Source of the DNA: Rhizobium grahamii
Lineage (GTDB): Bacteria; Pseudomonadota; Alphaproteobacteria; Rhizobiales; Rhizobiaceae
Assembly (NCBI RefSeq): GCF_009498215.1
Contig: NZ_CP043499.1
Span: forward strand, 1,376,001 to 1,440,000
Reading direction: 5' to 3'
DNA: 64,000 bases
The translations under genes were made by a program, and so were the position numbers. Below are positions 8,184 to 16,914 of the stretch, piece by piece (the stretch's first letter is position 1; every line of letters starts with the position of its first letter). The notes under the pieces were generated by a model. The model had not been told where the DNA came from and made no database searches. It saw only the letters and a list, made by a program, of their open reading frames with translations.

Positions 8184-8888
8184 TTAGACCGAACGCCCCA
8201 GGCCACCGTCGACACGGATGTTCTGGCCGGTAATGTAACCCGCGCCTTCAGACGCGAGGAAAGCAATGGTGGCGGCAATCTCCTCGCTCGTCCCATAACG
8301 CTTCATCGGGACCGAATCGCGTCGTTCCTCGGTGCCCGGCAGGCTGTCGATCCAGCCCGGCAGCACGTTGTTCATGCGGATGTTATCTGCCGCATAAGTG
8401 TCCGCATAAATCTTGGTGTAGGAAGCGAGGCCCGCACGGAAGACTGCGGATGTCGGAAACATCGCGGCGGGCTCAAACGCCCAGGCTGTGGAGATGTTGA
8501 CGATCGCGCCGGACTTCTGCGCCTGCATGATCGGCGTGACGATCCGTGTCGGTCGGATCACGTTCATCAGGTAGACATCGAGCCCCTTGTGCCAATCCTC
8601 GTCGGTGATCTCGATGATCTGCGCCCGCGGTCCATGGCCTGCGCTGTTGACCAGGACATCGATCCGCCCCCAGTTCGACATGGCAAGATCGACGAGACGC
8701 TGCATGTCCTCATTCGATTGATTCGAACCGGTGACGCCCACACCCTGAAGTTCCGCGGCCAATGCCTCGCCCTTGCCCGACGACGACAGAATGGCAACCT
8801 TGAAACCATCCGCCGCGAGCCGGCGTGCCGCCGCTGCTCCCATTCCGCTCCCACCAGCTGTCACGAGCGCTACTTTTTGCGTTGGCAT
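8184..8888 (-). CDS. Short-chain dehydrogenase/reductase-like protein lacking the catalytic Tyr/Lys
   Basis: An SDR-fold protein of 234 residues. The dinucleotide-binding loop is VTAGGSGMG at 9-17, NSAG sits at 81-84 and the catalytic-serine position is S133 (NISTAW). Where classical SDRs have Y-x-x-x-K, this protein reads S147-A-V-F-R151 (FPTSAVFRAGL), so both acid/base residues are replaced. The rest of the fold, including the C-terminal GYITGQNIRVDGG, is intact, so this looks like a divergent subfamily rather than a decayed gene. The ATG at 8888 is chosen for a GAGGAC site upstream; 12 codons earlier is another ATG. A conventional oxidoreductase role is doubtful and the substrate is unknown. 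Confidence 0.8.
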   Translation of the reverse strand: MPTQKVALVTAGGSGMGAAAARRLAADGFKVAILSSSGKGEALAAELQGVGVTGSNQSNEDMQRLVDLAMSNWGRIDVLVNSAGHGPRAQIIEITDEDWHKGLDVYLMNVIRPTRIVTPIMQAQKSGAIVNISTAWAFEPAAMFPTSAVFRAGLASYTKIYADTYAADNIRMNNVLPGWIDSLPGTEERRDSVPMKRYGTSEEIAATIAFLASEGAGYITGQNIRVDGGLGRSV

Positions 8889-8948
8889 ATCGCTGTCCTC
8901 TTCTTCAATGGAGTTCGACTTCAAGAATTTCTAAGGCTGAGGACCTGT

Positions 8949-9866
8949 TCAGTGACCATCCACCGGCACCGCTTCGACCGAGACAGTCTCCAACAGGTTC
9001 TTCCGATGGAAGATAAACAATCCCGCCACAACGATGATTGCCCCTCCCACAATCACGTACATATCAGGAATGTCGCCGAAGAAAGCGTATCCGAATGCAA
9101 TCGCCCATATCAACAGCGTGTATTGCAGCGGCGCCAGCAGCGAAGCGGGCGCAAGCTTCAGGGAGCGGGTGATGAGCAGGTGCGCGCAGGACGCGACGAC
9201 GCCGAGCGCCAGCATGCTGCCGAGTTCGATCGGCGTGGTCGGCTGCCACGACCCGATCGACAGAACGACGCCGACGACAAGCGCGGCCAGCATCTGCCAG
9301 GTTACCAGCGTCGTATCGCTGGTGTTGCGCAGATACCGGTTGAGTACCAGCGACATCGAGAATGACAGGCTGCCGACAATACCGAAAAGCGATGGCAAGG
9401 ACAGCATCGCCGAAGATGGACGCAGGGCGATAACGACGCCGCAGAAGCCGACGAGGACGGCGAGCCAGCGGCGCCAGCCGATACGCTCGTTCAGAAAGAA
9501 ATGAGAGAGGGCAGCGACATAGATCGGCCCGGCCATATAGAACGTCATAACGTCCGCGAGCGGGAGGTAGGCAACGGCAGCATAGAAGAGGCCGACATCA
9601 AGCGTGGCGAACAGGACACGCAGGACCTGCAGGCCCTTTCGCTCGACGCGAAACAGCTTCTCCGGCCCCTGCTTGACCAGCAGCGGTCCGAGCACGATGA
9701 AGCAGCCGAGCGAACGGATAAGAAGCACCTGCCCGAGCGAAAAGTTCGTCACCAGCCACTTACCCATGGCATCGTTCAGCGCAAAGAGAAGGTCTCCAAG
9801 CAGCATCAAGGCGACCCCGACCAGAACGGCGTTCTTGACGCCCGATGCCGTGGGTTGAAGCTGCAT
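8949..9866 (-). CDS. EamA/DMT-superfamily inner-membrane transporter
   Basis: A 305-residue membrane protein with about ten hydrophobic helices and the internal two-fold EamA repeat (first half near 20-150, second near 160-290) typical of drug/metabolite transporters. The motif around GDLLFALNDAMGKWL resembles that of many rhizobial DMT proteins. The substrate cannot be read from the sequence; relatives export amino acids, nucleosides or metabolites. It lies 85 bp downstream of the hydroxyisobutyrate dehydrogenase gene on the same strand and 60 bp upstream of the SDR gene, so the three may form one transcript. The ATG at 9866 is the natural start. Confidence 0.85.
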   Translation of the reverse strand: MQLQPTASGVKNAVLVGVALMLLGDLLFALNDAMGKWLVTNFSLGQVLLIRSLGCFIVLGPLLVKQGPEKLFRVERKGLQVLRVLFATLDVGLFYAAVAYLPLADVMTFYMAGPIYVAALSHFFLNERIGWRRWLAVLVGFCGVVIALRPSSAMLSLPSLFGIVGSLSFSMSLVLNRYLRNTSDTTLVTWQMLAALVVGVVLSIGSWQPTTPIELGSMLALGVVASCAHLLITRSLKLAPASLLAPLQYTLLIWAIAFGYAFFGDIPDMYVIVGGAIIVVAGLFIFHRKNLLETVSVEAVPVDGH

Positions 9867-9951
9867 GTCGTATTCCTCTTGTCGGCCACCGCGGCGCTGT
9901 AGTTGCCGGGGCCGTCGCTGATATCGGTGAGCGTGTCAAGCCACCCGGGCG

Positions 9952-10836
9952 CTATATGCTCCTGCCGCGCAACATTTCGATGATGGCCGAAAAGTCGCGC
10001 CCTCCGTTGCCCTGCTTTTCGAAGAGTGCATATAGCTGCGCGGCCTCCGCGCCGAGTGGCGTCGACGCACCCGTGGAGAGTGCTGCTTCCTGGGAGAGAC
10101 GGAGGTCCTTCAGCATGAGAGCTGCCGCAAAGCCCGGCTTGTAGTCGTTGTTGGCCGGTGAAGCGGGAACCGGTCCCGGCACCGGGCAATAGGTGCTTAC
10201 CGACCAGCACTGCCCTGATGAGGTCGATGCGACGTCGAAAAGAGCCTGATGCGACAGACCGAGCTTTTCGCCGAGCGCGAATGCCTCGCAGACCCCGATC
10301 ATCGATATGCCGAGGATCATGTTGTTGCAGATCTTCGCCGCCTGCCCCGCGCCCGCCTCGCCGCAATGGATGATCTTCTTTCCCATGGCTTCCAGAACCG
10401 GCCGTGCCTTCTCGAACGCCTCGTCGGAACCGCCGGCCATAAACGTCAGGGTCCCGGCAGTCGCTCCGCCAGTGCCGCCGGAAACCGGAGCGTCAAGCGA
10501 CAGGCATCCGGCTGTTCTGGCCAACTCATGAGCCTTTCGCGCGCTGTCGACATCGATGGTCGAGCAGTCGATGACGAGTGTTCCGCTCGCGACCGAGGCC
10601 AGGATATCGGGCCAGGCCGTCAAGACATGTTTTCCTTGCGGCAGCATCGTCACCACGATTTCCGCTCCCGAGACCGCCTGGCTGATATGGCTCGCCGGCA
10701 CCACGCCAGTTGCTTCCGCGGCTTGCAGAACGGTTGCGGCGAGATCGAAACCGGTCACCTCATGGCCCGCCTTGACGAGGTTGGCGGCCATCGGCCCACC
10801 CATGTTGCCAAGTCCGATGAATGCGATGCGTGCCAT
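9952..10836 (-). CDS. mmsB: 3-hydroxyisobutyrate dehydrogenase
   Basis: A cytoplasmic NAD-dependent enzyme that oxidises 3-hydroxyisobutyrate to methylmalonate semialdehyde in valine catabolism. The N-terminal GLGNMGGPMAANL is the beta-hydroxyacid dehydrogenase Rossmann motif (residues 7-19). DAPVSGGTGGA (about 115-125) is the substrate-binding signature, and GEAGAGQAAKICNNM carries the catalytic Lys, as in the HIBADH family. The length of 294 aa is standard. The branched-chain amino-acid transporter operon starts 160 bp upstream on the same strand, which fits a role in valine use, although other beta-hydroxyacids are possible substrates for family members. Confidence 0.9.
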   Translation of the reverse strand: MARIAFIGLGNMGGPMAANLVKAGHEVTGFDLAATVLQAAEATGVVPASHISQAVSGAEIVVTMLPQGKHVLTAWPDILASVASGTLVIDCSTIDVDSARKAHELARTAGCLSLDAPVSGGTGGATAGTLTFMAGGSDEAFEKARPVLEAMGKKIIHCGEAGAGQAAKICNNMILGISMIGVCEAFALGEKLGLSHQALFDVASTSSGQCWSVSTYCPVPGPVPASPANNDYKPGFAAALMLKDLRLSQEAALSTGASTPLGAEAAQLYALFEKQGNGGRDFSAIIEMLRGRSI

Positions 10837-11000
10837 GCCGTTCTCCTACCTGTTGTCTTCGAGGATCATGGCGGCCGCCCTCTCGGTAATCATGATCGTC
10901 GGCGAATTGCTGTGAAAGGTACCGAACGGATAGGTATGTCGCAGTCTCGTTCGGTCGAGAGAGAATATTCCGGTCCTCGGAGAGACGATTGCCTGGCACG

Positions 11001-11996
11001 TTAGCGGCGATAGACGAAGCCGAGTTTCCGACCGAGGCGCGACGCGTAGAATTCACCGATGATGCCGCGGCGGAAGATCAGCACGCAGATCATGAACACG
11101 ACGCCCGTGATGATCGTCACCGGGAATTCCGATGTTGCCAGATAGTTTTCCAGTGTGACGATGAGGCCCGCGCCGAACAGCGGACCGATCAGCGTGCCGA
11201 TGCCGCCAAGCAGCGTCATCAGGATCACCTCGCCCGACATCTGCCAGGCGACATCGGTCAAGGTCGCAAACTGGAAGACCAGCGATTTCACGGCGCCCGC
11301 GAGCCCCGCCAGCGCTGCCGACATCACGAAGGCACCGAGCTTGTAGCGCGCGACGGAATAGCCAAGCGATACCGCCCGCTGCTCGTTCTCACGGATCGAC
11401 TTCAGGATCATTCCGAACGGCGAGTTGATGAAGCGCCAGATGATCAGGATGCCGACGATGAAGACGGCAAGAACGAAGTAATACATGTTGGTCGAGCTGC
11501 TGAGGTCGATGAGGCCGAACAGATGGCCGCGCGGCACGGACTGGATGCCGTCTTCGCCGTGCGTGAACGCCGACTGCAGGCAGAAGAAGAAGAACATCTG
11601 CGACAGGGCGAGCGTGATCATCGCAAAATAGATGCCCTGACGGCGGATCGCGAAAAAGCCCATGACGAGACCGAGCACCGCTGCGCCCACCACGCCAACG
11701 AGGATGCCGAGTTCCGGCGAAAATCCCCACTCCTTCACGGCATGTGCCGTGAAATAGGCGGCCCCACCGAAGAACGTCGCATGGCCGAACGAGAGAAGGC
11801 CGGTGTAGCCAAGCAGCAGGTTGAAGGCACAGGCAAACAGCGCGAAGCACAGAAGCTTCATCAGGAAGATCGGGTAGAAAAAGAACGGCGCCAGGAGCAG
11901 AAGCAGTAAGCCGATGACGAGGAAGGCTGCCTGCACCGACAGCGCTGTCCGGCTCTTTTCCGTCCTGAGGGTTTCGGTGATCTCCGTCATCGTCAT
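11001..11996 (-). CDS. livM: Branched-chain amino-acid ABC transporter permease LivM-type
   Basis: One of the two inner-membrane channel subunits of a HAAT-family importer. It has about nine hydrophobic helices and the LivM landmarks LLLGYTGLLSFGHATFFGGAAY and GVLGALIGP-like loop (LLGGIGTLIGPLFGAG). The 331-residue length fits, with a basic C-terminus. It overlaps the livH stop by four bases, so translation is coupled. It is the last gene of livK-livG-livF-livH-livM. Substrate range of HAAT systems extends from Leu/Ile/Val to amides, urea and aromatic acids; here the neighbours suggest amino acids or dicarboxylic breakdown products. Confidence 0.93.
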   Translation of the reverse strand: MTMTEITETLRTEKSRTALSVQAAFLVIGLLLLLLAPFFFYPIFLMKLLCFALFACAFNLLLGYTGLLSFGHATFFGGAAYFTAHAVKEWGFSPELGILVGVVGAAVLGLVMGFFAIRRQGIYFAMITLALSQMFFFFCLQSAFTHGEDGIQSVPRGHLFGLIDLSSSTNMYYFVLAVFIVGILIIWRFINSPFGMILKSIRENEQRAVSLGYSVARYKLGAFVMSAALAGLAGAVKSLVFQFATLTDVAWQMSGEVILMTLLGGIGTLIGPLFGAGLIVTLENYLATSEFPVTIITGVVFMICVLIFRRGIIGEFYASRLGRKLGFVYRR

Positions 11997-12880
11997 GCAT
12001 CCCGGCCGAAGAGGCCCGCGGGCCTGATGAGAAGAACAATCGCCATGATGACGAAGATCACGATGTTGGACGCCTCCGGATAGAAGACCTTGGTCAGGCC
12101 TTCAGCAATACCGAGGACGTAGCCGGTAATGATCGCCCCCATGATCGAGCCCATTCCGCCAACCACGACAACGGCGAAAACGACGATGATCATGCTGGAA
12201 CCCATCAGCGGCGACACCTGGTAGATGGGTGCTGCCAGCACGCCCGCGAAGGCGGCAAGACCAGCGCCAAGCGCGTAGGTCATTGTCAGCAGCACCGGCA
12301 CGTTGACACCGAACGCCTGGACGAGCGTGGCATTCTCCGTGGCAGCTCTGAGATATGCGCCGAGTTTGGTCTTTTCGATCAGAAGCCAGGTACCCAGGCA
12401 GACCACCAGCGACACTACGACCACCCAGCCGCGATAGATCGGCAGGAACATGAAACCGACATTGACCGCACCGGTAAGGGCTGCTGGCGGCGCATAGGGC
12501 TGGCCGGAAGAGCCATAGAGATAGCGAAAAGTCCCTTCCACGGCGAGTGCCAGACCGAAAGTGAAGAGCAGGCCATAGAGCGGATCGAGGTCATAGAGCC
12601 GGCGCAGGAAGAGCCGCTCGATCACAGCACCCGCCACTCCGACGATAATGGGCGCCAGGATCAGCGACGGCCAGTAGCCGATACCGACATAGGCAAGCAG
12701 AAGATAGGCCGCAAAAGCCCCGAGCATGTACTGCGCGCCATGGGCGAAGTTGATGACGCGCAGCAGGCCGAAGATGATGGCGAGGCCAAGGCTCAGCAAC
12801 GCATAGAAGGAACCGTTGATCAGGCCGATCAGCAGTTGGCCCATGAACGCCTGCAGCGGAATGCCGAAGATCATCGTCAT
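11993..12880 (-). CDS. livH: Branched-chain amino-acid ABC transporter permease LivH-type
   Basis: The second permease subunit of the HAAT importer. It is 295 residues with eight or so membrane helices. The characteristic opening is QLLIGLINGSFYALLSLGLAIIFGLLRVINFAHGA, and GSIMGAIITGYVLGIAEGL comes near the C-terminus. It starts four bases after the livF stop and overlaps livM by four bases, so all are translated from one message. Confidence 0.94.
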   Translation of the reverse strand: MTMIFGIPLQAFMGQLLIGLINGSFYALLSLGLAIIFGLLRVINFAHGAQYMLGAFAAYLLLAYVGIGYWPSLILAPIIVGVAGAVIERLFLRRLYDLDPLYGLLFTFGLALAVEGTFRYLYGSSGQPYAPPAALTGAVNVGFMFLPIYRGWVVVVSLVVCLGTWLLIEKTKLGAYLRAATENATLVQAFGVNVPVLLTMTYALGAGLAAFAGVLAAPIYQVSPLMGSSMIIVVFAVVVVGGMGSIMGAIITGYVLGIAEGLTKVFYPEASNIVIFVIMAIVLLIRPAGLFGRDA

Positions 12881-12884
12881 CCGA

Positions 12885-13586
12885 TCATACTCCCAACACC
12901 TTGTGCAGCGTATCCATCCGCTCCGGCAATTCGCCCACGGGGAATTCCGACACCATCTGCCCGTGGTCCATAAGATAGAAGCGGTCTGCGATCTTGCTAG
13001 CGAAGCGGAAATTCTGCTCGACGAGCAGGATCGTCATGCCGCGCTGCTTCAATTGCTTCAGCACCTCGCCGATGCGCTGGACGATGACAGGCGCCAGGCC
13101 CTCGGTCGGCTCATCGAGCAATAGCATGCGAACGCCGGTGCGCAGGATGCGGGCGATCGCCAGCATCTGCTGCTCGCCACCCGAGAGCTTTGTGCCCGGG
13201 CTGGTGCGGCGCTCATAGAGGTTCGGGAACAGCTCGTAGATCTCGTCAACCGTCATGCCTCCCGAAGCGACCACCGGCGGCAGCAACAGATTTTCGGACA
13301 CCGTCAGCGTCGAGAATATGCCCCTCTCCTCCGGAACGAAACCGATACCGCGATGCGCGGTCTTGTGCAGCGGCACCTGCATCATGTCTTCGCCGGCGAA
13401 GGTCAGCTTGCCCTTTCTGGAGCGGACTATGCCGGTGATCGTGCGCAGCGTCGTCGTCTTTCCGACGCCGTTGCGGCCAAGGATGGTGATCGTCTCGCCT
13501 TCGCCGATCCGCATGTCGACACCGTGCAGGATGTGGCTTTCGCCGTACCAGGCGTTCAGCCCCTGGACGTCAAGAAGTGTCGCCAT
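12885..13586 (-). CDS. livF: Branched-chain amino-acid ABC transporter ATPase LivF-type
   Basis: One of the paired ATPases of the importer, 233 residues. Walker A is GRNGVGKTT, the signature LSGGEQQMLAIARIL, Walker B LLLDEPTEGLAP, and the switch region ILLVEQN, all diagnostic of LivF. The start is fixed by the ATG at 13586, which shares its A with the TGA stop of livG (TGATG) and is preceded by GAGGAGGG. The frame stays open far upstream, but that extension is out-of-frame livG sequence. Confidence 0.95.
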   Translation of the reverse strand: MATLLDVQGLNAWYGESHILHGVDMRIGEGETITILGRNGVGKTTTLRTITGIVRSRKGKLTFAGEDMMQVPLHKTAHRGIGFVPEERGIFSTLTVSENLLLPPVVASGGMTVDEIYELFPNLYERRTSPGTKLSGGEQQMLAIARILRTGVRMLLLDEPTEGLAPVIVQRIGEVLKQLKQRGMTILLVEQNFRFASKIADRFYLMDHGQMVSEFPVGELPERMDTLHKVLGV

Positions 13587-14367
13587 CACCCCTCCTCCGA
13601 GCCCATGTAGGCCTGGCGCACCCGCGTATCGGCACTGACCGTCGCATAGTCGCCCTCCGCCAGGATCTCTCCGCGCTGCAGCACGGTCACATGCTGGCAG
13701 ATGTTGGCGACGACAGACAGGTTGTGCTCGACCATGAGAACGGCTCGGTCTCGCGCCACTTCGCGGATCAAGGACGAGACGACGCCGACATCCTCGTGGC
13801 CCATGCCGGCCATCGGCTCGTCGAGCAGCAGCACGCGGGATCGAGGGCCAGCGTCGTTGCGATCTCGAGCACACGCTTTCGGCCGTAGGAAAGATCCGCC
13901 GCAATCGCGTCGCGCTCCTTGGAGAGACCGACCTTCGCCAGCAACTGTTCTGCGCGGTCGTTCAGGGCGTCGAGTGCTGACAACGGACGCCAGAACTGCG
14001 TCGACAGATTGTTGGGCCGCTGTAGCGCGACGCGGATGTTGTCGAGCACGCTCAGGTGCGGAAAGACGGCAGAAATCTGGAACGATCGCACCAGCCCCAT
14101 ACGCGCCACCTTGTCGGGTGCCGTCTTGGTAATGTCCGTGCCCATCAAGGTGATCGAACCAGCGGTTGGCTGCAGGAACTTCGTCAGCAGGTTGAAGACC
14201 GTGGTCTTGCCGGCGCCGTTGGGGCCGATCAGGGCATGCACGCTTGCATCGTGCACATCGAGATCGACATTCTTGACGGCGGTGAAGCCACCGAAGTCGC
14301 GGCGCAGACCGCGAGCGGAGAGAACCACCCGCGGTGTCGCGCTCGATTGGGTTGCGGAGACCGCCAT
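13586..14367 (-). pseudogene. livG: Branched-chain amino-acid ABC transporter ATPase LivG-type, frameshifted
   Basis: The partner ATPase of LivF. The N-terminal part from the ATG at 14367 is intact: Walker A GPNGAGKTT, Q-loop region, and a signature of the form LSYGRKRVLEIATTLALDP. There the frame breaks, and the rest (LLLDEPMAGMGHEDVG to the LivG-like C-terminus ending GSEEG) continues in another frame. Adding one base in the GGG run at 13837-13839 restores a continuous 260-residue protein. The break falls at Walker B, so the shifted product would be inactive unless another ATPase substitutes. All other genes of the operon are intact, so either the loss is very recent or it is an assembly error. 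Confidence 0.85.
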
Positions 14368-14370
14368 CGG

Positions 14371-15576
14371 TCAGTTCGCCAGAGTGCAGCCGCTCTTGGC
14401 GGGATCGATATAGGCTTCCTTGCCTGGAATGGTCGCGAGGACATTGAAATAGTCCCACGGCTCCTTGCTGTCAGCAGGCTTCTTGACCTGCAGCAGGTAC
14501 ATGTCGTGGATCATGCGACCGTTCGGGCCAACGGTGCCGCCGCGGCCGAAGACATCGTCGACCGGCAGTTCGTGCAACTGCTTGGCGACGGCTTCGGTAT
14601 CGTCCGTACCGGCCTTGTCGACGGCCTTGAGATACTGGAGGACCGCCGAATACGTACCCGCATGGATCATGTTCGGCATCTTGCCGGTGCGGGCGAAGAA
14701 CTTCTTGCCGAATTCGCGGCTCTTGTCGTCAAGGTTCCAGTAGTAGCCCTCGGTCAGCGTCAGGCCCTGCGCTGCTTCAAGGCCAAGGCCATGCACCTCG
14801 GCCAGTGTGAACAGCAATGCCGCCAGATGCTGGCCGCCCTGGGTGATGCCGAATTCGGCTGCCTGCTTGATCGCGTTGGCGGTATCGAGGCCGGCATTGG
14901 CGAGGCCGATCACCTTGGCGCCAGATGATTGCGCCTGCAGCAGAAACGAGGAGAAGTCCTGCGTCGAGAGCGGATGGCGAACCGATCCGACCACCTTGCC
15001 GCCGTTGGCCTTCACGAAGTCGCTCGTCTGCTGCTCCAGGGAGTAGCCGAACGCATAATCGGCCGTCAGGAAGAACCAGCTGTCGCCACCCTGCTTGACG
15101 AGCGCGCCGCCTGTGCCGACGGCAAGGGCGTGGGTGTCATAGGCCCAGTGGAAGCCGTAGGGCGAGCATGCCTTGCCTGTCAGGTCGGTCGTGGCCGCGC
15201 CGGTGACGATGTCGATCTTCTTCTTTTCCTTCGCCACGGCCTGAACGGCGAGCGCCACCGACGAGGTCGTCAGTTCCATGATCGCGTCGACCTGCTCGGT
15301 GTCATACCACTGGCGGGCGATGTTGGAGGCGATATCGGGCTTGTTCTGGTGGTCGGCGTCAACGATCTCGACAGGAACGCCAAGCACCTTGCCGCCGAAA
15401 TCCTCAACCGCCATCTTGGCTGCCTCGACCGAGGACTTGCCGCCAAAGTCGGCGTAGACACCGGATTGATCGTTCAGGATACCGATCTTTACCTTGCCGT
15501 CGGATGCACCATCGGCGAGCACAGCGGTGCTGCTTGCAAGCAGAAATGCCAGCGACGCAATGAGATTCTTTCGCAT
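14371..15576 (-). CDS. livK: Periplasmic branched-chain amino-acid-type binding protein
   Basis: The substrate-capturing protein of the HAAT system, exported to the periplasm. It has a clear signal peptide (MRKNLIASLAFLLASSTAVLADG, cleavage near residue 22). The mature Peripla_BP_6 fold opens with VKIGILNDQSGVYADFGGKSSVEAAKMAVEDFGG. Two cysteines in the mature chain (KACSPYGFHW, KSGCTLAN) could form the usual disulfide. The 401-residue length is slightly above E. coli LivK and fits the rhizobial subgroup that binds diverse ligands. It is the first gene of the operon, with a 320-bp divergent control region shared with a LysR gene. The ligand is unknown. Confidence 0.92.
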   Translation of the reverse strand: MRKNLIASLAFLLASSTAVLADGASDGKVKIGILNDQSGVYADFGGKSSVEAAKMAVEDFGGKVLGVPVEIVDADHQNKPDIASNIARQWYDTEQVDAIMELTTSSVALAVQAVAKEKKKIDIVTGAATTDLTGKACSPYGFHWAYDTHALAVGTGGALVKQGGDSWFFLTADYAFGYSLEQQTSDFVKANGGKVVGSVRHPLSTQDFSSFLLQAQSSGAKVIGLANAGLDTANAIKQAAEFGITQGGQHLAALLFTLAEVHGLGLEAAQGLTLTEGYYWNLDDKSREFGKKFFARTGKMPNMIHAGTYSAVLQYLKAVDKAGTDDTEAVAKQLHELPVDDVFGRGGTVGPNGRMIHDMYLLQVKKPADSKEPWDYFNVLATIPGKEAYIDPAKSGCTLAN

Positions 15577-15720
15577 AAGTCTCTCCTCCCAGAGATTGGC
15601 CAGAATGCGGGTCTGTTCAAATTTGGCCAGCCGCCCTCCTCAAAGCTGCCGGCGCGTGCCTCACGATCATGGAATTGGTCCATTCAGGCAAGGCCGCTTT
15701 ACAACTAATTCCAAACAGTA

Positions 15721-15740
15721 TCTGTTCGTTTTTGAACAGA
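15721..15740. promoter_or_regulatory. Palindrome in the livK/LysR divergent region
   Basis: TCTGTTC (15721-15727) and GAACAGA (15734-15740) form a 7-bp inverted repeat with a six-base T-rich spacer. A further TCTGTTC half-site lies at 15612-15618, close to the livK start. A repeated half-site between divergent genes is what a transcription-factor operator looks like; the cognate protein is probably the adjacent LysR regulator but this is inference. Confidence 0.45.
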
Positions 15741-15900
15741 ACTGTCGTTCGAGCACGGCCTCCGACCCAATGAATGCAGATCGTTAGGGCACTTTCGTTG
15801 AAAGCTAGGGCGGAGCACGGCGAGGCGCAGTCCGCGCCGCATTAGACGAAAGACCAATATCGAACGGCCGGATGACGCCAGGGCCGATTGGGGGGCTCAA

Positions 15901-16839
15901 TTGAACAATCCGCCGCAATTCACCTGGGACGACCTGCAGTTCTTCCTGGCGGTTGCCCGCACCGGGCAGCTGTCGACCGCCGCGCGGCAATTGCGCACCA
16001 GCCATGCCACCGTCTCGCGCCGCATCGACCGGCTGGAGTTCGCGCTCAAGGTCAAGCTCTTCGAGCGCAACCCGCGCGGCTATGTAATGACGGCGATGGG
16101 CGCACGCTTTGTCGAGACCGCCGAGAGGATGGAGCAGGAGACCGAGCGGTTGCGCGCTGATCTTACCGACGGCGCAACGCAACGTGGCATCGTTCGCCTC
16201 AGCGCACCGGAGGGCTTCTCGAACTTTTTCTTCGCACACGTGTTGTCGCAGTTCGTCGCCCACCATCCCAATCTGTCGCTCGAACTGGTGACGATCCAGC
16301 AGATCATGTCGCTGTCGCGCAAGGAGGCCGATATCACGGTCGCCCTCGACGAGCCGAAGGGTGGACCTTATTTTTCCGACAAGCTCACCGACTATCATCT
16401 CCAGGTCTACGGCTCGCGGGACTATCTGCGGCGAAGCGCGCCGATCACCTGCCGCGACGACCTCCTGGAGCATCCCTTCATCAGCTACATCGAGGAAATG
16501 ATCTTCGCGCCCGGTCTCGACTATCTCGGCGACGTGCATCCGCGCATCAAGCCGCAGTTTCAAAGTTCGAGTATCTTCGCGCAGCTGACGGCGACCCGCA
16601 ACGGCCTTGGGCTGTGCGTACTTCCCTACTTCTTTGCCAGCCGCTACCCGGAACTGGAACGGGTACTCCCCGAAGAGGTCGATCTCAGGCGGCACTACTG
16701 GATCACCTGCCATCGCGATCTGCGCCAGTCGCCACGGGTTCGAGCCGTCATCGATTTTCTGCGCGAGGCGGTCACCGGCGAGGATGTCAGGTTCGTGCCG
16801 CCCTGGGTCAAGCGCAAGATCGACGTCGAAATCTCCTGA
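15901..16839 (+). CDS. LysR-family regulator, probably of glutaryl-CoA dehydrogenase
   Basis: A 312-residue LysR transcription factor. The helix-turn-helix is within residues 8-65 (LQFFLAVARTGQLSTAARQLRTSHATVSRRIDRLE) and the effector domain runs from about 95 to 300. It lies 75 bp upstream of gcdH in the same direction and is divergent from livK. LysR genes next to gcdH are common in proteobacteria and regulate glutarate/lysine catabolism. The TTG start at 15901 is supported by GGGGGG five bases upstream; no ATG lies near. Its own autoregulation and control of livK through the palindrome at 15721 are plausible but unproven. Confidence 0.88.
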   Translation: MNNPPQFTWDDLQFFLAVARTGQLSTAARQLRTSHATVSRRIDRLEFALKVKLFERNPRGYVMTAMGARFVETAERMEQETERLRADLTDGATQRGIVRLSAPEGFSNFFFAHVLSQFVAHHPNLSLELVTIQQIMSLSRKEADITVALDEPKGGPYFSDKLTDYHLQVYGSRDYLRRSAPITCRDDLLEHPFISYIEEMIFAPGLDYLGDVHPRIKPQFQSSSIFAQLTATRNGLGLCVLPYFFASRYPELERVLPEEVDLRRHYWITCHRDLRQSPRVRAVIDFLREAVTGEDVRFVPPWVKRKIDVEIS

Positions 16840-16914
16840 CAAGTTGACCCTTCCAACCCGCAGGTCTATGCCCGAAGGATGTTCGCACCGGAAGGTGAAG
16901 GAGGAGGAACGACC

